A stretch of 64,000 nt of DNA from Leptospira sp. B5-022 (lineage in GTDB: Bacteria > Spirochaetota > Leptospiria > Leptospirales > Leptospiraceae): the NCBI RefSeq assembly GCF_000347035.1, contig NZ_ANIJ01000018.1, positions 186,001 to 250,000 on the forward strand. Reading direction: 5' to 3'. How positions within the stretch are numbered: position 1 is the stretch's first letter; each line of letters begins with the position of its first letter. Under the pieces are notes generated by a model that saw only the letters and a list, made by a program, of their open reading frames with translations, was not told the DNA's origin and searched no databases. Shown here in pieces: positions 16,354 through 24,602 of the stretch. Made by a program: the position numbers and the translations under genes.

Positions 16354-18246
16354 TTGGAAACTGATCAAAAGTATTTTTACGATATGCTGGAAAGGACGGC
16401 ATCTAAATTTCCGAATAAGGAAAGTTTTTCCCGCAGAACTAAGGATGGAATTAAAGGAAGGACATTTTCAGAGATCAAGTCCTTAACGGATTCTTTAATT
16501 GCGGGGCTGATCGAAGAAGGAGTTCAAAAAGACGATAGGGTCTTATATCTTTGTGATTCCAGTCAGAACTGGATCATAGGTGATATCGCGATTATCTCTG
16601 CGGGAGCCGTTTCCGTTCCGAGAGGAACGGACGTAGTAGATGAAGATATATTATATATAGTTAATCATTCGGAAAGCAAGTATGCAATCGTTCAAAAAGA
16701 AAAAGACAAACAAAGATTGCTCAACCTCGGTCCCAAACTTCCGAGTCTAAAAAAAGTTTTTGTGATCGAAGATGATATCGGTGATCTGAAATCCGGAACT
16801 GATACGATCCAAGGTTTGATTGAAAAAGGAAAAATCAACTTTTCTAAAGATCCCGATATTGTTCGCAAAAGACTCCGAGAAAAATCTCCGAACGAACTTG
16901 CTACTTTAATTTACACATCCGGAACTACCGGCGCTCCTAAAGGAGTGATGCTCAATCAAACCGGCTGGATCTCCGCCGTGGAAAAAGTGATCGGATTCGT
17001 TCAATTGACTTCCGCGGATTCGGGTGTAAGTCTTCTTCCTCCGTGGCATGCGTTTGAAAGAGCGATCGAATATTGTATCTTGGAATTAGGTGCAGGATTT
17101 CTGATTTCCAATATCAACAATTTGAAAGAGGATCTGAAGGAATTCCAACCTACATTGTTCCCTTCCGTTCCAAGGATCTGGGAATCCTTGTATAATGGAA
17201 TTATGAATAAGGTCTCCAAGGAATCCGGCTTAAAAAAAGCGGTATTCAAATTCTGTCTAAAGATCGGAAATCTTTGGGCTGTTCAAAAGGGCGTTCTATT
17301 CGGATATGATTTTAGGATAGATAAGCCGAACTTTATCGTTTGGACCTTCTCCAAAATTTCCTCTTTGACCCTTCTCATTTTATTATCACCCCTCAAGTTA
17401 TTTGCACTTCTGGTCTTCAAACCGATTCATAATGCTCTTGGTGGAAAATTGCGAGTCTCCGTTTCTGCGGGAAGTGCCCTTCCTTCCGTAGTGGATAAAT
17501 TTTTATCTTCTATCGGATTAATCGTATTGGAAGGATACGGAATGACGGAAACTTCTACAGTGCTTTCCATTCGAAAACCGAAACAACCGTCTCCTGGAAC
17601 CGTGGGAACTCCGATACAGGGATATGAATGTATTCTGAAAGACGAGCATGGCAATCTTGTTCCCCAAGGCGGAAAAGGAAGTCTTTGGGTAAAATCCAAA
17701 CAAGTTCTCATGGGATATTATAAACGTCCTGAATTGAACGATGTGGTTTTTGATAAGAACGGATTCTTTGATACGGGAGATATCATGCGCTTCAATTATA
17801 GGGGCGAATTGGTATTTGCAGGAAGAGCTAAGGATACTATTGTGCTTGCCGGCGGAGAGAATGTGGAGCCGGTTCCGATCGAGGACCAACTTTTAAATTC
17901 TCCTTATGTGAACCAAGTGATGGTAACTGGTCATGAGGCAAAACATCTTGTGGTCTTGATCGTTCCTGATTTCGAAAGATTAAAGGCTGAGTTTCCCGAT
18001 CTACCGGAGGATGCGAATGTTTGGAATTCTCATCCTAAAATTAGAGAGATCTTTAAGAAGGAAGTTTCGGATAGAATATCCCGTAGAACAGGATTCAAAT
18101 CTTTCGAGCTGATCCCTCAAAATGCATTCTATGTCATTCCAAGGCCTTTCGATCCGGATAAGGAAATGACTAGAACCTTAAAAATCAAAAGAAACGAAAT
18201 ATTAGAAAGTTTTAAAAAAGAAGTTTCCGATCTGACTAAAAATTAG
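16354..18246 (+). CDS. Long-chain acyl-CoA synthetase (AMP-forming)
   Basis: Activates fatty acids to acyl-CoA through an acyl-adenylate. The 630-residue ANL enzyme has the P-loop YTSGTTGAPKGV (about 187-198), the GYGMTETSTV A5-type motif, the TGDIMRFNYRGELVFAGRAK A7/A8 hinge and a C-terminal lysine region. Between residues about 320 and 365 there is an extra hydrophobic segment (FSKISSLTLLILLSPLKL), as in the membrane-associated Faa/ACSL-like subgroup. The TTG at 16354 is used because GGGGGAG lies just upstream. First gene of an acyl-CoA operon with an acyl-CoA dehydrogenase, MaoC hydratase and thiolase-like protein. Substrate chain length unknown. Confidence 0.92.
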   Translation: METDQKYFYDMLERTASKFPNKESFSRRTKDGIKGRTFSEIKSLTDSLIAGLIEEGVQKDDRVLYLCDSSQNWIIGDIAIISAGAVSVPRGTDVVDEDILYIVNHSESKYAIVQKEKDKQRLLNLGPKLPSLKKVFVIEDDIGDLKSGTDTIQGLIEKGKINFSKDPDIVRKRLREKSPNELATLIYTSGTTGAPKGVMLNQTGWISAVEKVIGFVQLTSADSGVSLLPPWHAFERAIEYCILELGAGFLISNINNLKEDLKEFQPTLFPSVPRIWESLYNGIMNKVSKESGLKKAVFKFCLKIGNLWAVQKGVLFGYDFRIDKPNFIVWTFSKISSLTLLILLSPLKLFALLVFKPIHNALGGKLRVSVSAGSALPSVVDKFLSSIGLIVLEGYGMTETSTVLSIRKPKQPSPGTVGTPIQGYECILKDEHGNLVPQGGKGSLWVKSKQVLMGYYKRPELNDVVFDKNGFFDTGDIMRFNYRGELVFAGRAKDTIVLAGGENVEPVPIEDQLLNSPYVNQVMVTGHEAKHLVVLIVPDFERLKAEFPDLPEDANVWNSHPKIREIFKKEVSDRISRRTGFKSFELIPQNAFYVIPRPFDPDKEMTRTLKIKRNEILESFKKEVSDLTKN

Positions 18247-18267
18247 AACGGAGTTGGGAGAAAAATT

Positions 18268-19884
18268 ATGTTTTTAAATCCGTACTTAACATCATCAGAT
18301 CTGGAATTTTACGAAACCGTAAAGGATTTTGCGAAAGAAAGAGTATTACCGTCTGTAGAAGATCGGGACGAACACGGCGTATGGGGCAACGATATCTGGA
18401 AGGAAATGGGAAGTATGGGCCTATTAGGTATCCCTGTTCCCGAGGAATTCGGAGGCCAGGGGGGTACTTGCCTTCAATGCTGTATTGCTCAAGAGGCATT
18501 TAACGCTGGTTCCCTTGACGGAGGATTTGGACTTTCCTGGGGAGCCCACATGATCATCGGGACTCTTCCTATTCTTTTTCAAGGAACGGAAGCCCAAAAG
18601 AAAAAATACCTCCCTAAACTCGCATCCGGAGAATGGATAGCTGGTCTTGCGTTGACTGAGCCTGATTCAGGTTCAGATGCAGCTGCAATGAATACATTCG
18701 CTACCAAGGTGGATGGAGGTTTTATTCTAAACGGAAGCAAGTTATACATAACCAATGGCCCGAACGGACAAGTATTCATCGTAATGGCGAGAACGACCAA
18801 GTCTAGAGGACCAATGGGAGTTTCCGCATTCATCGTAGAATCCAATATGAAAGGATTTCATGTAAGTAAGGTTCTCAAGAAGTTAGGGCATAACACTTCT
18901 ATGACCGCAGAACTTTCCTTCCAAGATATGTTCGTTCCGGATGAAAATCTTTTAGGGCCTCTAAATTCCGGCTTTGTTCGTATCGGAAAGGGGACATTGG
19001 AATGGGAAAGAACAGTGCTAGTTGCTGCCGTTCCCGGGGGAATGGAATTCGGATTGGAACTTTGTTTGGATTATGCCTGGAAGCGTCACCAATTCGGAAA
19101 ACCGATCTTATCCTTCTTCGGAGTACAGGAAAAGATTGCACGTAATTGGGTGTATCTTTGCGCTTCCAGAAGATTGATCTATTTCGTAGCGAATAAGAAG
19201 GACCAAGATCCGACTGCGAGCCTTCCATTCGAAAGTTCCGCATTAAAAGTTTTTGTAACGGAAACTGCGGAAGAGTTAGCAAGCGATGCGGTTCAGATCC
19301 ACGGTGGAATGGGTTATATGAGAGAATGTCATGTAAGCCGCCAGTACAGGGACGTGAGACTCGGCACAATCGGTGGAGGAACTACCGAAGTCCAAAAAAG
19401 TATTATATCTTCTACCTACAAAGGTTTCGACAAGTTGATGGAAGTCCTACAACAATCCCAGCCGGAAGAGATAAGAGCTAAGGCAGAGAAGATCCTAACA
19501 AACACTCCGGAAGAAAGAATACTCACTGCGGCAAAAGAATTATTAAAAGCAGCTGGAGAACATTCCGACAGAAAGAAAAAACAAGCTTTGGAATTCGGAT
19601 TTGCCGATCTCGCGGTTTTCGTTACCACAGTTCAGTTGGGATTCTGGGACACTGCCAATTCCACTTCCGAATACAAATCGGAAGAAAGGCTCAGAGATCT
19701 AAAAATACTTACCTTCTACGCTGGATGCAGATTTTTCAAAAGTGTACATTTCTTAAAAGAACTGGACGCAGAAAAAACTAAAAACCTGATGAGACTTTTC
19801 TCCGAACTTCCTTCCGTGGAAAAAGAAGTGGCTGATTGTGTGGAGTTCCTGAAAAACGGGGTCTTAGGCGCACAACTCGCTTAA
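18268..19884 (+). CDS. Acyl-CoA dehydrogenase with C-terminal extension
   Basis: A flavoprotein catalysing alpha,beta-desaturation of an acyl-CoA; 538 residues, roughly 150 longer than the 380-residue core. Core motifs: GLALTEPDSGSDAAAM (FAD and substrate), YITNG, and QIHGGMGYMRECHVSRQYRDVR. At the place where short- and medium-chain enzymes have the catalytic Glu (YEGT), this protein has IGGGT, so the base is probably instead in EWERTV (E245 or E247), the site used by LCAD and isovaleryl-CoA dehydrogenase. The extra C-terminal domain (about 400-538) is helical and unassigned. Good GGGAG ribosome site; 21 bases after the acyl-CoA synthetase. Confidence 0.93.
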   Translation: MFLNPYLTSSDLEFYETVKDFAKERVLPSVEDRDEHGVWGNDIWKEMGSMGLLGIPVPEEFGGQGGTCLQCCIAQEAFNAGSLDGGFGLSWGAHMIIGTLPILFQGTEAQKKKYLPKLASGEWIAGLALTEPDSGSDAAAMNTFATKVDGGFILNGSKLYITNGPNGQVFIVMARTTKSRGPMGVSAFIVESNMKGFHVSKVLKKLGHNTSMTAELSFQDMFVPDENLLGPLNSGFVRIGKGTLEWERTVLVAAVPGGMEFGLELCLDYAWKRHQFGKPILSFFGVQEKIARNWVYLCASRRLIYFVANKKDQDPTASLPFESSALKVFVTETAEELASDAVQIHGGMGYMRECHVSRQYRDVRLGTIGGGTTEVQKSIISSTYKGFDKLMEVLQQSQPEEIRAKAEKILTNTPEERILTAAKELLKAAGEHSDRKKKQALEFGFADLAVFVTTVQLGFWDTANSTSEYKSEERLRDLKILTFYAGCRFFKSVHFLKELDAEKTKNLMRLFSELPSVEKEVADCVEFLKNGVLGAQLA

Positions 19885-19911
19885 TCCACAAAAAAGAATA
19901 AGGAAATCGGA

Positions 19912-20343
19912 ATGTACGAAAGAGGAAAGACTTACGACGAAATACAAATAGGGGATAAGGCGAGTTTCACTAAAACGATCACTGAAACGGATATCTATAT
20001 ATTCGCAGGGATCAGCGGGGATTTTAATCCTTTGCATGTGGACGAAGAATATGCAAAGACCACAGCGTTCGGTACTAGGATCGCACATGGTGGACTTGCC
20101 GCTTCTCTATTAGCTCCTGTGCTCGGGATGAAACTTCCCGGATTAGGGACAGTCGCTTTAGAAACATTAACAAAGTTCCGCAAACCTGTGTATCCTGGAG
20201 ATACGATTACTTGCACTGTCACAGTGAAAGAAAAGATCCCAAGACTGAAAGCCGTTGCCATGAACATTGAGTGGACCAATCAAAAAAAAGAAACGATCGG
20301 CAAGGGAGAATGTAAAGTTCTACCTCCTTCTGCCCAAGCTTAG
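19912..20343 (+). CDS. MaoC-family (R)-specific enoyl-CoA hydratase
   Basis: A 143-residue single hot-dog domain. The hydratase-2 signature is intact: GISGDFNPLHVDEEYA gives the catalytic Asp and His, followed by IAHGGLAASLL. It would hydrate an enoyl-CoA to the (R)-3-hydroxyacyl-CoA, as PhaJ does. The AAGGAA ribosome site and 27-base gap place it in the acyl-CoA operon directly after the dehydrogenase that would make its substrate, and before the thiolase-like protein, so the three could act in sequence on one acyl-CoA. Confidence 0.92.
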   Translation: MYERGKTYDEIQIGDKASFTKTITETDIYIFAGISGDFNPLHVDEEYAKTTAFGTRIAHGGLAASLLAPVLGMKLPGLGTVALETLTKFRKPVYPGDTITCTVTVKEKIPRLKAVAMNIEWTNQKKETIGKGECKVLPPSAQA

Positions 20344-20361
20344 AATTTTCAGGAGTTATAC

Positions 20362-21903
20362 ATGAATTTTCCCGTTCTATTAGGAGTTGCCGACAGTACG
20401 ACCAAGGATTTTTCGGAAGAAGAATATAAATCGTGGAGCGGGTCTCAAAAAGTTTTTCAACATTATAAAAAATCCATAGCTACACTTTTGGATTTTCTTG
20501 GTATGAAGAATGAGACATTGGCCTCTGAGATCACCGACTTTGTAAGTATAGAAGCAGCTTCTTTGGGAAAACAAGGTTACGGACACACCGTACGTATAGC
20601 GAATGAGCTCGGCTATACAGGGATGAAAGCCCATGTGATCGACTTGGGAGGAGCAAGCGTTACCGGAGCAATCGGACAAGCAAGAACCGTCTTAGTCGAT
20701 AATCCCGATGCGGTCGTTTTAGTCGCTGCAGCAGATATTCCTAAATCAGCATTCCGTCAAGTTTCCGATTTAAAGATGGTAAACGAAACGGTATGTCATC
20801 CTGAGTTCGAATTAGATAACGGTGCCACTCTCATCGCAATGTACGGACTCTTGATGAAAAGGATGATGTTTGAAGAAGGGATCAGCCTGGACGATCTGAA
20901 AGAGATTACTCAAAAATTCAGATCGAATGCGATCGGAAACCCAAGAGCATTCTATTATGGACAAGAGATCACCGAAAAACAAATGTCTCGTCCGATTTCC
21001 GACCCATATCCGACTCCGATGATCGCAATCGTTACGGATCATGGCTTTGCTACTATTTTGGTTTCCGAAAAAAAAGCGAAGGAATGGAAATCCAAGGGTT
21101 GGATCCGAAAAGATCTGAAACCTTTGCATCTTGTAGGAGCTTCTCATACTGCTCATAGCGAATATTTTATTCTAAAAGGAGGATTCGATTCTCCTGCTAG
21201 AAATTCCGCGGAAAAACTTTTTGCTCAATCAGGTTACCAAAGAGAAGAAGTGGATTATGCTTGGATCTACGATTGTTTTCCCGGACAGGTAATCCAACAG
21301 TCCGCTCAATATTTTAAATTGGGCAAAAAGGAAGTAGTCAATTCTCTCAAGACTTCTTCATTAAAACTTTCTAATGGAAAGCAGATCCCCGTTAATCAGA
21401 TGGGCGGGATATTGAATTACCAAGCTGCAATGTCCATCTCTGCTGCTACAGGTCTTGTGGATATAGCGGTTCAGTATGGATTGTACGCCCAGGTGGCTGA
21501 TTCAGGGAAGATCCCGGCTCATTCTCCGAAGTTGGCTCTCTTGGGAGGGAATGGGGGAATCGATAGTATCAATTCGATCGCCTTATTCTCTTCGGAACGT
21601 CCTTCGAGAGATAGAAAATCGAGAACCCCGGAACTTTCTCCTCTTACTTTAAACAAACCGGGAGCGGATATCGGAGAAGAAGGTGTCGTCTGGTCTTCTA
21701 CAACTGTTAACATGAATCCGGGATTTTCTTGGAAGCCTCCTTATTCTTTAGCTCTGATCAAGCTGGCAGAAAATCGTTTCGTTCTGGCAAATATCCACGA
21801 GAAAGATGGGACGATCCGCAAGTCCGGGGACGAATTGCAATACGACAGAACTCGGGTAAAAATAGAAAAAGAAGGAAGAAGATGGAAGGCGGTACTTTTA
21901 TAA
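20362..21903 (+). CDS. Thiolase-fold protein with C-terminal OB-like domain
   Basis: 513 residues. Residues about 1-410 have the SCP2-type thiolase fold pattern (DNPDAVVLVAAADIP, DNGATLIAMYGLLMKRMM, VDYAWIYDCFPGQ, QMGGILNYQAAMSIS). The usual nucleophile Cys motif (CxSG) is replaced by DLGGASVTGA, the GHP motif by QMGGILN, and the C-terminal Cys-Gly-Gly loop by LLGGNGG, so Claisen thiolase chemistry is unlikely. Residues about 430-513 look like a DUF35/ACAC-type OB fold (YSLALIKLAENRFVLANI, RVKIEKEGRRWKAV). Thiolase-like aldolases of the Ltp2 type need a separate DUF35 partner; here both appear fused. Retro-aldolase or acyl-transfer role is inference. Confidence 0.8.
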   Translation: MNFPVLLGVADSTTKDFSEEEYKSWSGSQKVFQHYKKSIATLLDFLGMKNETLASEITDFVSIEAASLGKQGYGHTVRIANELGYTGMKAHVIDLGGASVTGAIGQARTVLVDNPDAVVLVAAADIPKSAFRQVSDLKMVNETVCHPEFELDNGATLIAMYGLLMKRMMFEEGISLDDLKEITQKFRSNAIGNPRAFYYGQEITEKQMSRPISDPYPTPMIAIVTDHGFATILVSEKKAKEWKSKGWIRKDLKPLHLVGASHTAHSEYFILKGGFDSPARNSAEKLFAQSGYQREEVDYAWIYDCFPGQVIQQSAQYFKLGKKEVVNSLKTSSLKLSNGKQIPVNQMGGILNYQAAMSISAATGLVDIAVQYGLYAQVADSGKIPAHSPKLALLGGNGGIDSINSIALFSSERPSRDRKSRTPELSPLTLNKPGADIGEEGVVWSSTTVNMNPGFSWKPPYSLALIKLAENRFVLANIHEKDGTIRKSGDELQYDRTRVKIEKEGRRWKAVLL

Positions 21904-22237
21904 ACCGATCGTTCGTCTTGCAAAACTAAATAGATTTTTTCTAATATTCTCCCCAGAAATCCGAAAAAAAATTGATTAGAATTGTTTTAGGAAGAAGAAC
22001 TTTTACTTTGTTTTTGGAAAAAAATTTCCGAACTTGAAATACGTTCCGATTCCCTTCCGTCAGATTTTTTCTCGGAATGCGAAAGCGGCGTTGGATCAGA
22101 AGTAGAACTAAAAACAAGGCGGTCAAAATTACAGTCTAATGGTTGAGGCCGTATAACTTCCGGATAAAACCGGAAATCTGAAAAGAAAATGCGAGAACCG
22201 TTTCCGTGATTTGATTTAGATGTAGGGGACGATAGTC
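21904..22237. other. Non-coding gap after the acyl-CoA operon
   Basis: Between the thiolase-like gene and the gene at 22238 there are 334 AT-rich bases. Only a 61-codon minus-strand frame opened by TTG is present, without a ribosome site or family resemblance, and it is not accepted as a gene. A TAGGGGA ribosome site (22222-22228) at the right end serves the next gene. No strong hairpin was seen. Confidence 0.6.
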
Positions 22238-22558
22238 TTGTTTATCACTGCGGAGAACATTCGAACTGGAGAAGTTAGGACCTTTCTTGGAAAAGAAAGG
22301 ATCTTAGTGCCTGATTCCAAACATACAGAAGAGACCCGTTCCCTTTATGCGCACTGGGAAACGGTGGAAGAATGTTTGGACCTACGAAAATATTCCAAAT
22401 TTTTCTATGTCTCCGAAACGGAAGGTAAATGGCAAAGAGGAGAAGAAGTTTTAATCTCTACCGAAAGGCCTATATCCGACAGACCCGGAAGTAAAAGTTT
22501 ATCTATGGATCGTTTGGATAGTTATAGAGTACTCGGAATTTTTTTAGAAAAGGAATAA
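22238..22558 (+). CDS. Small unknown cytosolic protein
   Basis: A 106-residue protein with no signal peptide or membrane helix. It reads as a compact mixed fold: FITAENIRTGEVRTFLGKER, a middle with HWETVEECLDLRKYSKFFYVS, and a C-terminal SYRVLGIFLEKE. No family was recognised. The TTG at 22238 is preferred as start because a TAGGGGA site lies about 8 bases upstream and no in-frame ATG occurs before the main body. Codon use is like the neighbours. It heads a series of small same-strand genes up to 25253. Confidence 0.6.
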   Translation: MFITAENIRTGEVRTFLGKERILVPDSKHTEETRSLYAHWETVEECLDLRKYSKFFYVSETEGKWQRGEEVLISTERPISDRPGSKSLSMDRLDSYRVLGIFLEKE

Positions 22559-22618
22559 AATCCGAGTAGAATACGAATCGGGAGAAGATAAGGTACGGAC
22601 CCGAAGCACTCAGTAACA

Positions 22619-22864
22619 ATGGTCCAAAAAAAGAAAAAGAAACCCTTGCCTAAGAAGAAGGTAGTTAAACGGGCAAAATCCTCTTCTACCGGGACAAAAA
22701 ATGTGCGTATCCCTAGGGATAACGACGTAAAAATGAGCGAAATGGTGGATCTGGCCGCCGAAATATTCGTTCAGACCTTAGAAATCTCCACTAAAATTCC
22801 AGCCAAGCTCAGAACCAGATTGATCAAACAATTGAAAGAAGCCGCAAAAGAAGCCTTATCCTGA
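22619..22864 (+). CDS. Small protein with Lys-rich tail
   Basis: 81 residues in two parts: a very basic N-terminus (QKKKKKPLPKKKVVKRAK, 14 basic residues in about 20) and a helical C-terminal half (SEMVDLAAEIFVQTLEISTK and RLIKQLKEAAKEAL). The basic tail suggests binding to nucleic acid or ribosomes; the rest looks like a helical hairpin that could dimerise. No family recognised. The ATG has no obvious ribosome site. Interesting beside the 30-residue Lys/Ala peptide 2.6 kb downstream, but no sequence link beyond composition. Confidence 0.65.
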   Translation: MVQKKKKKPLPKKKVVKRAKSSSTGTKNVRIPRDNDVKMSEMVDLAAEIFVQTLEISTKIPAKLRTRLIKQLKEAAKEALS

Positions 22865-22956
22865 TCATTATTTCCCTGCCTCTCAGGATAAATTTTCGAT
22901 TGATACGGAAATTTTTTTCCAAAAACCTCGCTCGAACGAGGTGGGAATCCGTATTT

Positions 22957-23091
22957 ATGTCCGTCGAAATTAATATGGAAACGATGTTTTTAGCAACAGC
23001 CCTTTTCTTGATTCTTTTCGAACAATATAAGGAAAGAAAGACCCGAGAAAAGGTTTTTGTAGAACCTTTACGTAACTTCCTTCACCGTTAA
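22957..23091 (+). CDS. Possible 44-residue membrane peptide
   Basis: Within a 352-base stretch (22865-23216) lacking a firm gene, a short frame from the ATG at 22957 encodes a hydrophobic segment (METMFLATALFLILFEQY) followed by a basic tail (KERKTREKVFVEPLRNFLHR), the form of a one-pass membrane peptide. GAGGTGG lies about 12 bases upstream, a little far. A TTG at 22900 would give 63 residues. After it, 23107-23147 holds GC-rich imperfect dyads followed by TTTTT that could be a terminator. Plausible but unproven. Confidence 0.35.
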   Translation: MSVEINMETMFLATALFLILFEQYKERKTREKVFVEPLRNFLHR

Positions 23092-23216
23092 CCTACGGTC
23101 CAAGTGCCGGGCGAAAGGATGCGCCGGCCTTCGTTTTTCTCGCCTCTTTAATGTTGGAACCGACTTGAATCCTTCCGGATACCAGGGATAATGGCCTTGG
23201 GCGGATTTCAACTTCT

Positions 23217-23471
23217 ATGAAGAACAAATTACTCACACCTATCAAAGCGATAGATACCTTCGTAAAATGTAAAAAAGAAGGGGAGCGTATTCCCGTTCTG
23301 GTTTGGGACAGCTTAAGGACTTACCAAAAATGGGATCAGGTGGAGTTGACAGGTCTTTTAAACGCCAGCGCCTATTTTCCCGATATACTTTTCGAAAAGG
23401 ATATGGAGAAGAAGATCCAGAACCGTCTGGACGAATTTAATTCTAGGATCGTGGACATTCCTATTAAATGA
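23217..23471 (+). CDS. Small unknown protein coupled to SUFU-domain gene
   Basis: 84 residues, cytosolic, no recognised family. It starts KNKLLTPIKAIDTFVKCKKE and has a Trp-containing middle (VWDSLRTYQKWDQVELTGLL) and a charged helical end. Its stop overlaps the start of the SUFU-domain gene as ATGA, so the pair are translated together and may work together. No ribosome site is clear for its own ATG. Confidence 0.6.
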   Translation: MKNKLLTPIKAIDTFVKCKKEGERIPVLVWDSLRTYQKWDQVELTGLLNASAYFPDILFEKDMEKKIQNRLDEFNSRIVDIPIK

Positions 23472-24586
23472 ACCAAACTGCTGAACCTAATATTTTATAC
23501 CAAGAAGCAAATCCTTATGGATCCTTGACCGCTTTTTTGGAAGACGACGGAAGGACCGTTTATCTGTATTTACAAGCGGAAGAAAGTCCGGACTTTGCGA
23601 TCAAATCCGTTTGGGTATGCAATCGTATAGATGCACCTAAAACAAGGACAGATGCCGATCTAAGATCAGGCCTTGCGCCATTCTTAACGGAAGAGGAAGT
23701 TACCGATCCTAAAGGCCAACCTGAGTTCGATCCTAAAGAGATCCATTTTATCTGGTCGGAAGAAGGAAACGGAGTCTCTTTATTTTATAAAGAAGAGCTG
23801 ATCGCATACCTACCTCCTTGGTCGGGCATTAAAGGATTCCATGGATATTCAAAATTTGCAAAAGCGGATACGATTACAGCCTACCCTTTAGGAAATACAG
23901 AGTTTGGAGTAATTCCGGATCGTATCAACCAAGACCGAAGTTTTTGGGAATACAGATCTACCAAAGGAATTTGGAAGAATATACAAGAGTCCAGACTTGC
24001 TTATCTAGAATACGTATTCGGTAAACATGATAAGTATTGGTCTGCTGACGGCGGTAAATACCCTCAACTAGGGATCGTAAGGTTTGCTCCTAAGAACATG
24101 CCGGGAGTTTATGTATATTCTACCATTGGAATGAGTGCACAAAACCTTCCTTCAGTCGAATTATATAGAAAAGATTATGAAAACTATGCGAGAGTAGAGT
24201 TAATCTGTGCCGTAAAAGTTTCAGACGAGGATAGGTCCGAAAGCTGGGTGCCTCATCAGATCGGTGAGATCATTCGTTATCCCTGGGTTATGAGCAAATG
24301 GTTTGGCCATGGACATTCGATCGCGATGAGCAGAAGAGATCCGGAAGCTTTGTACTTAAGTTTTAGTTCTCTTGTAATAAGAGAGATCGGAAAGGAAGAA
24401 GGATTCCCTGAATTGACGGATCTTAAGTCCGAAAGAGGAAATCCGATCAAATTTCTGGCTTTAATTCCTGTTTCCGAGGAGGAAAGGGTCTTTATAGAAG
24501 AAAAAGGCGCAGAAGAGTTCTTTTCCTTATTGGATTCTACTCAATCCAAGTGGATTCATAATCCCGAAAGACAATCCACGATCTGA
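23468..24586 (+). CDS. SUFU (suppressor of fused)-like domain protein
   Basis: 372 residues, cytosolic. The C-terminal half (about 175-360) reads as a SUFU domain: PQLGIVRFAPKNMPGVYVYS, STIGMSAQNLP, YARVELICAVKVSDED, SKWFGHGHSIAMSR, SSLVIREI, then NPIKFLALIPVSEEERVFIE and GAEEFFSLL, matching the family's order of a strand-rich core and the liPl-x-E-E element. The N-terminal half (about 1-170) is unassigned, with repeated aromatic strands. In bacteria SUFU proteins are often immunity proteins of polymorphic toxins; no toxin gene is beside it, so that role is not supported here. Coupled by ATGA to the 84-residue gene. Confidence 0.7.
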   Translation: MNQTAEPNILYQEANPYGSLTAFLEDDGRTVYLYLQAEESPDFAIKSVWVCNRIDAPKTRTDADLRSGLAPFLTEEEVTDPKGQPEFDPKEIHFIWSEEGNGVSLFYKEELIAYLPPWSGIKGFHGYSKFAKADTITAYPLGNTEFGVIPDRINQDRSFWEYRSTKGIWKNIQESRLAYLEYVFGKHDKYWSADGGKYPQLGIVRFAPKNMPGVYVYSTIGMSAQNLPSVELYRKDYENYARVELICAVKVSDEDRSESWVPHQIGEIIRYPWVMSKWFGHGHSIAMSRRDPEALYLSFSSLVIREIGKEEGFPELTDLKSERGNPIKFLALIPVSEEERVFIEEKGAEEFFSLLDSTQSKWIHNPERQSTI

Positions 24587-24602
24587 TCTAAAAGTTTTTG
24601 GA

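Noticed and set aside
21941..22126. A 61-codon minus-strand frame with a hydrophobic start
   Set aside because: TTG start, no ribosome site, AT-driven composition and no neighbour on that strand.
23107..23147. GC-rich dyads followed by TTTTT as a terminator
   Set aside because: Stems are imperfect and two alternative pairings compete; too weak for a separate call.
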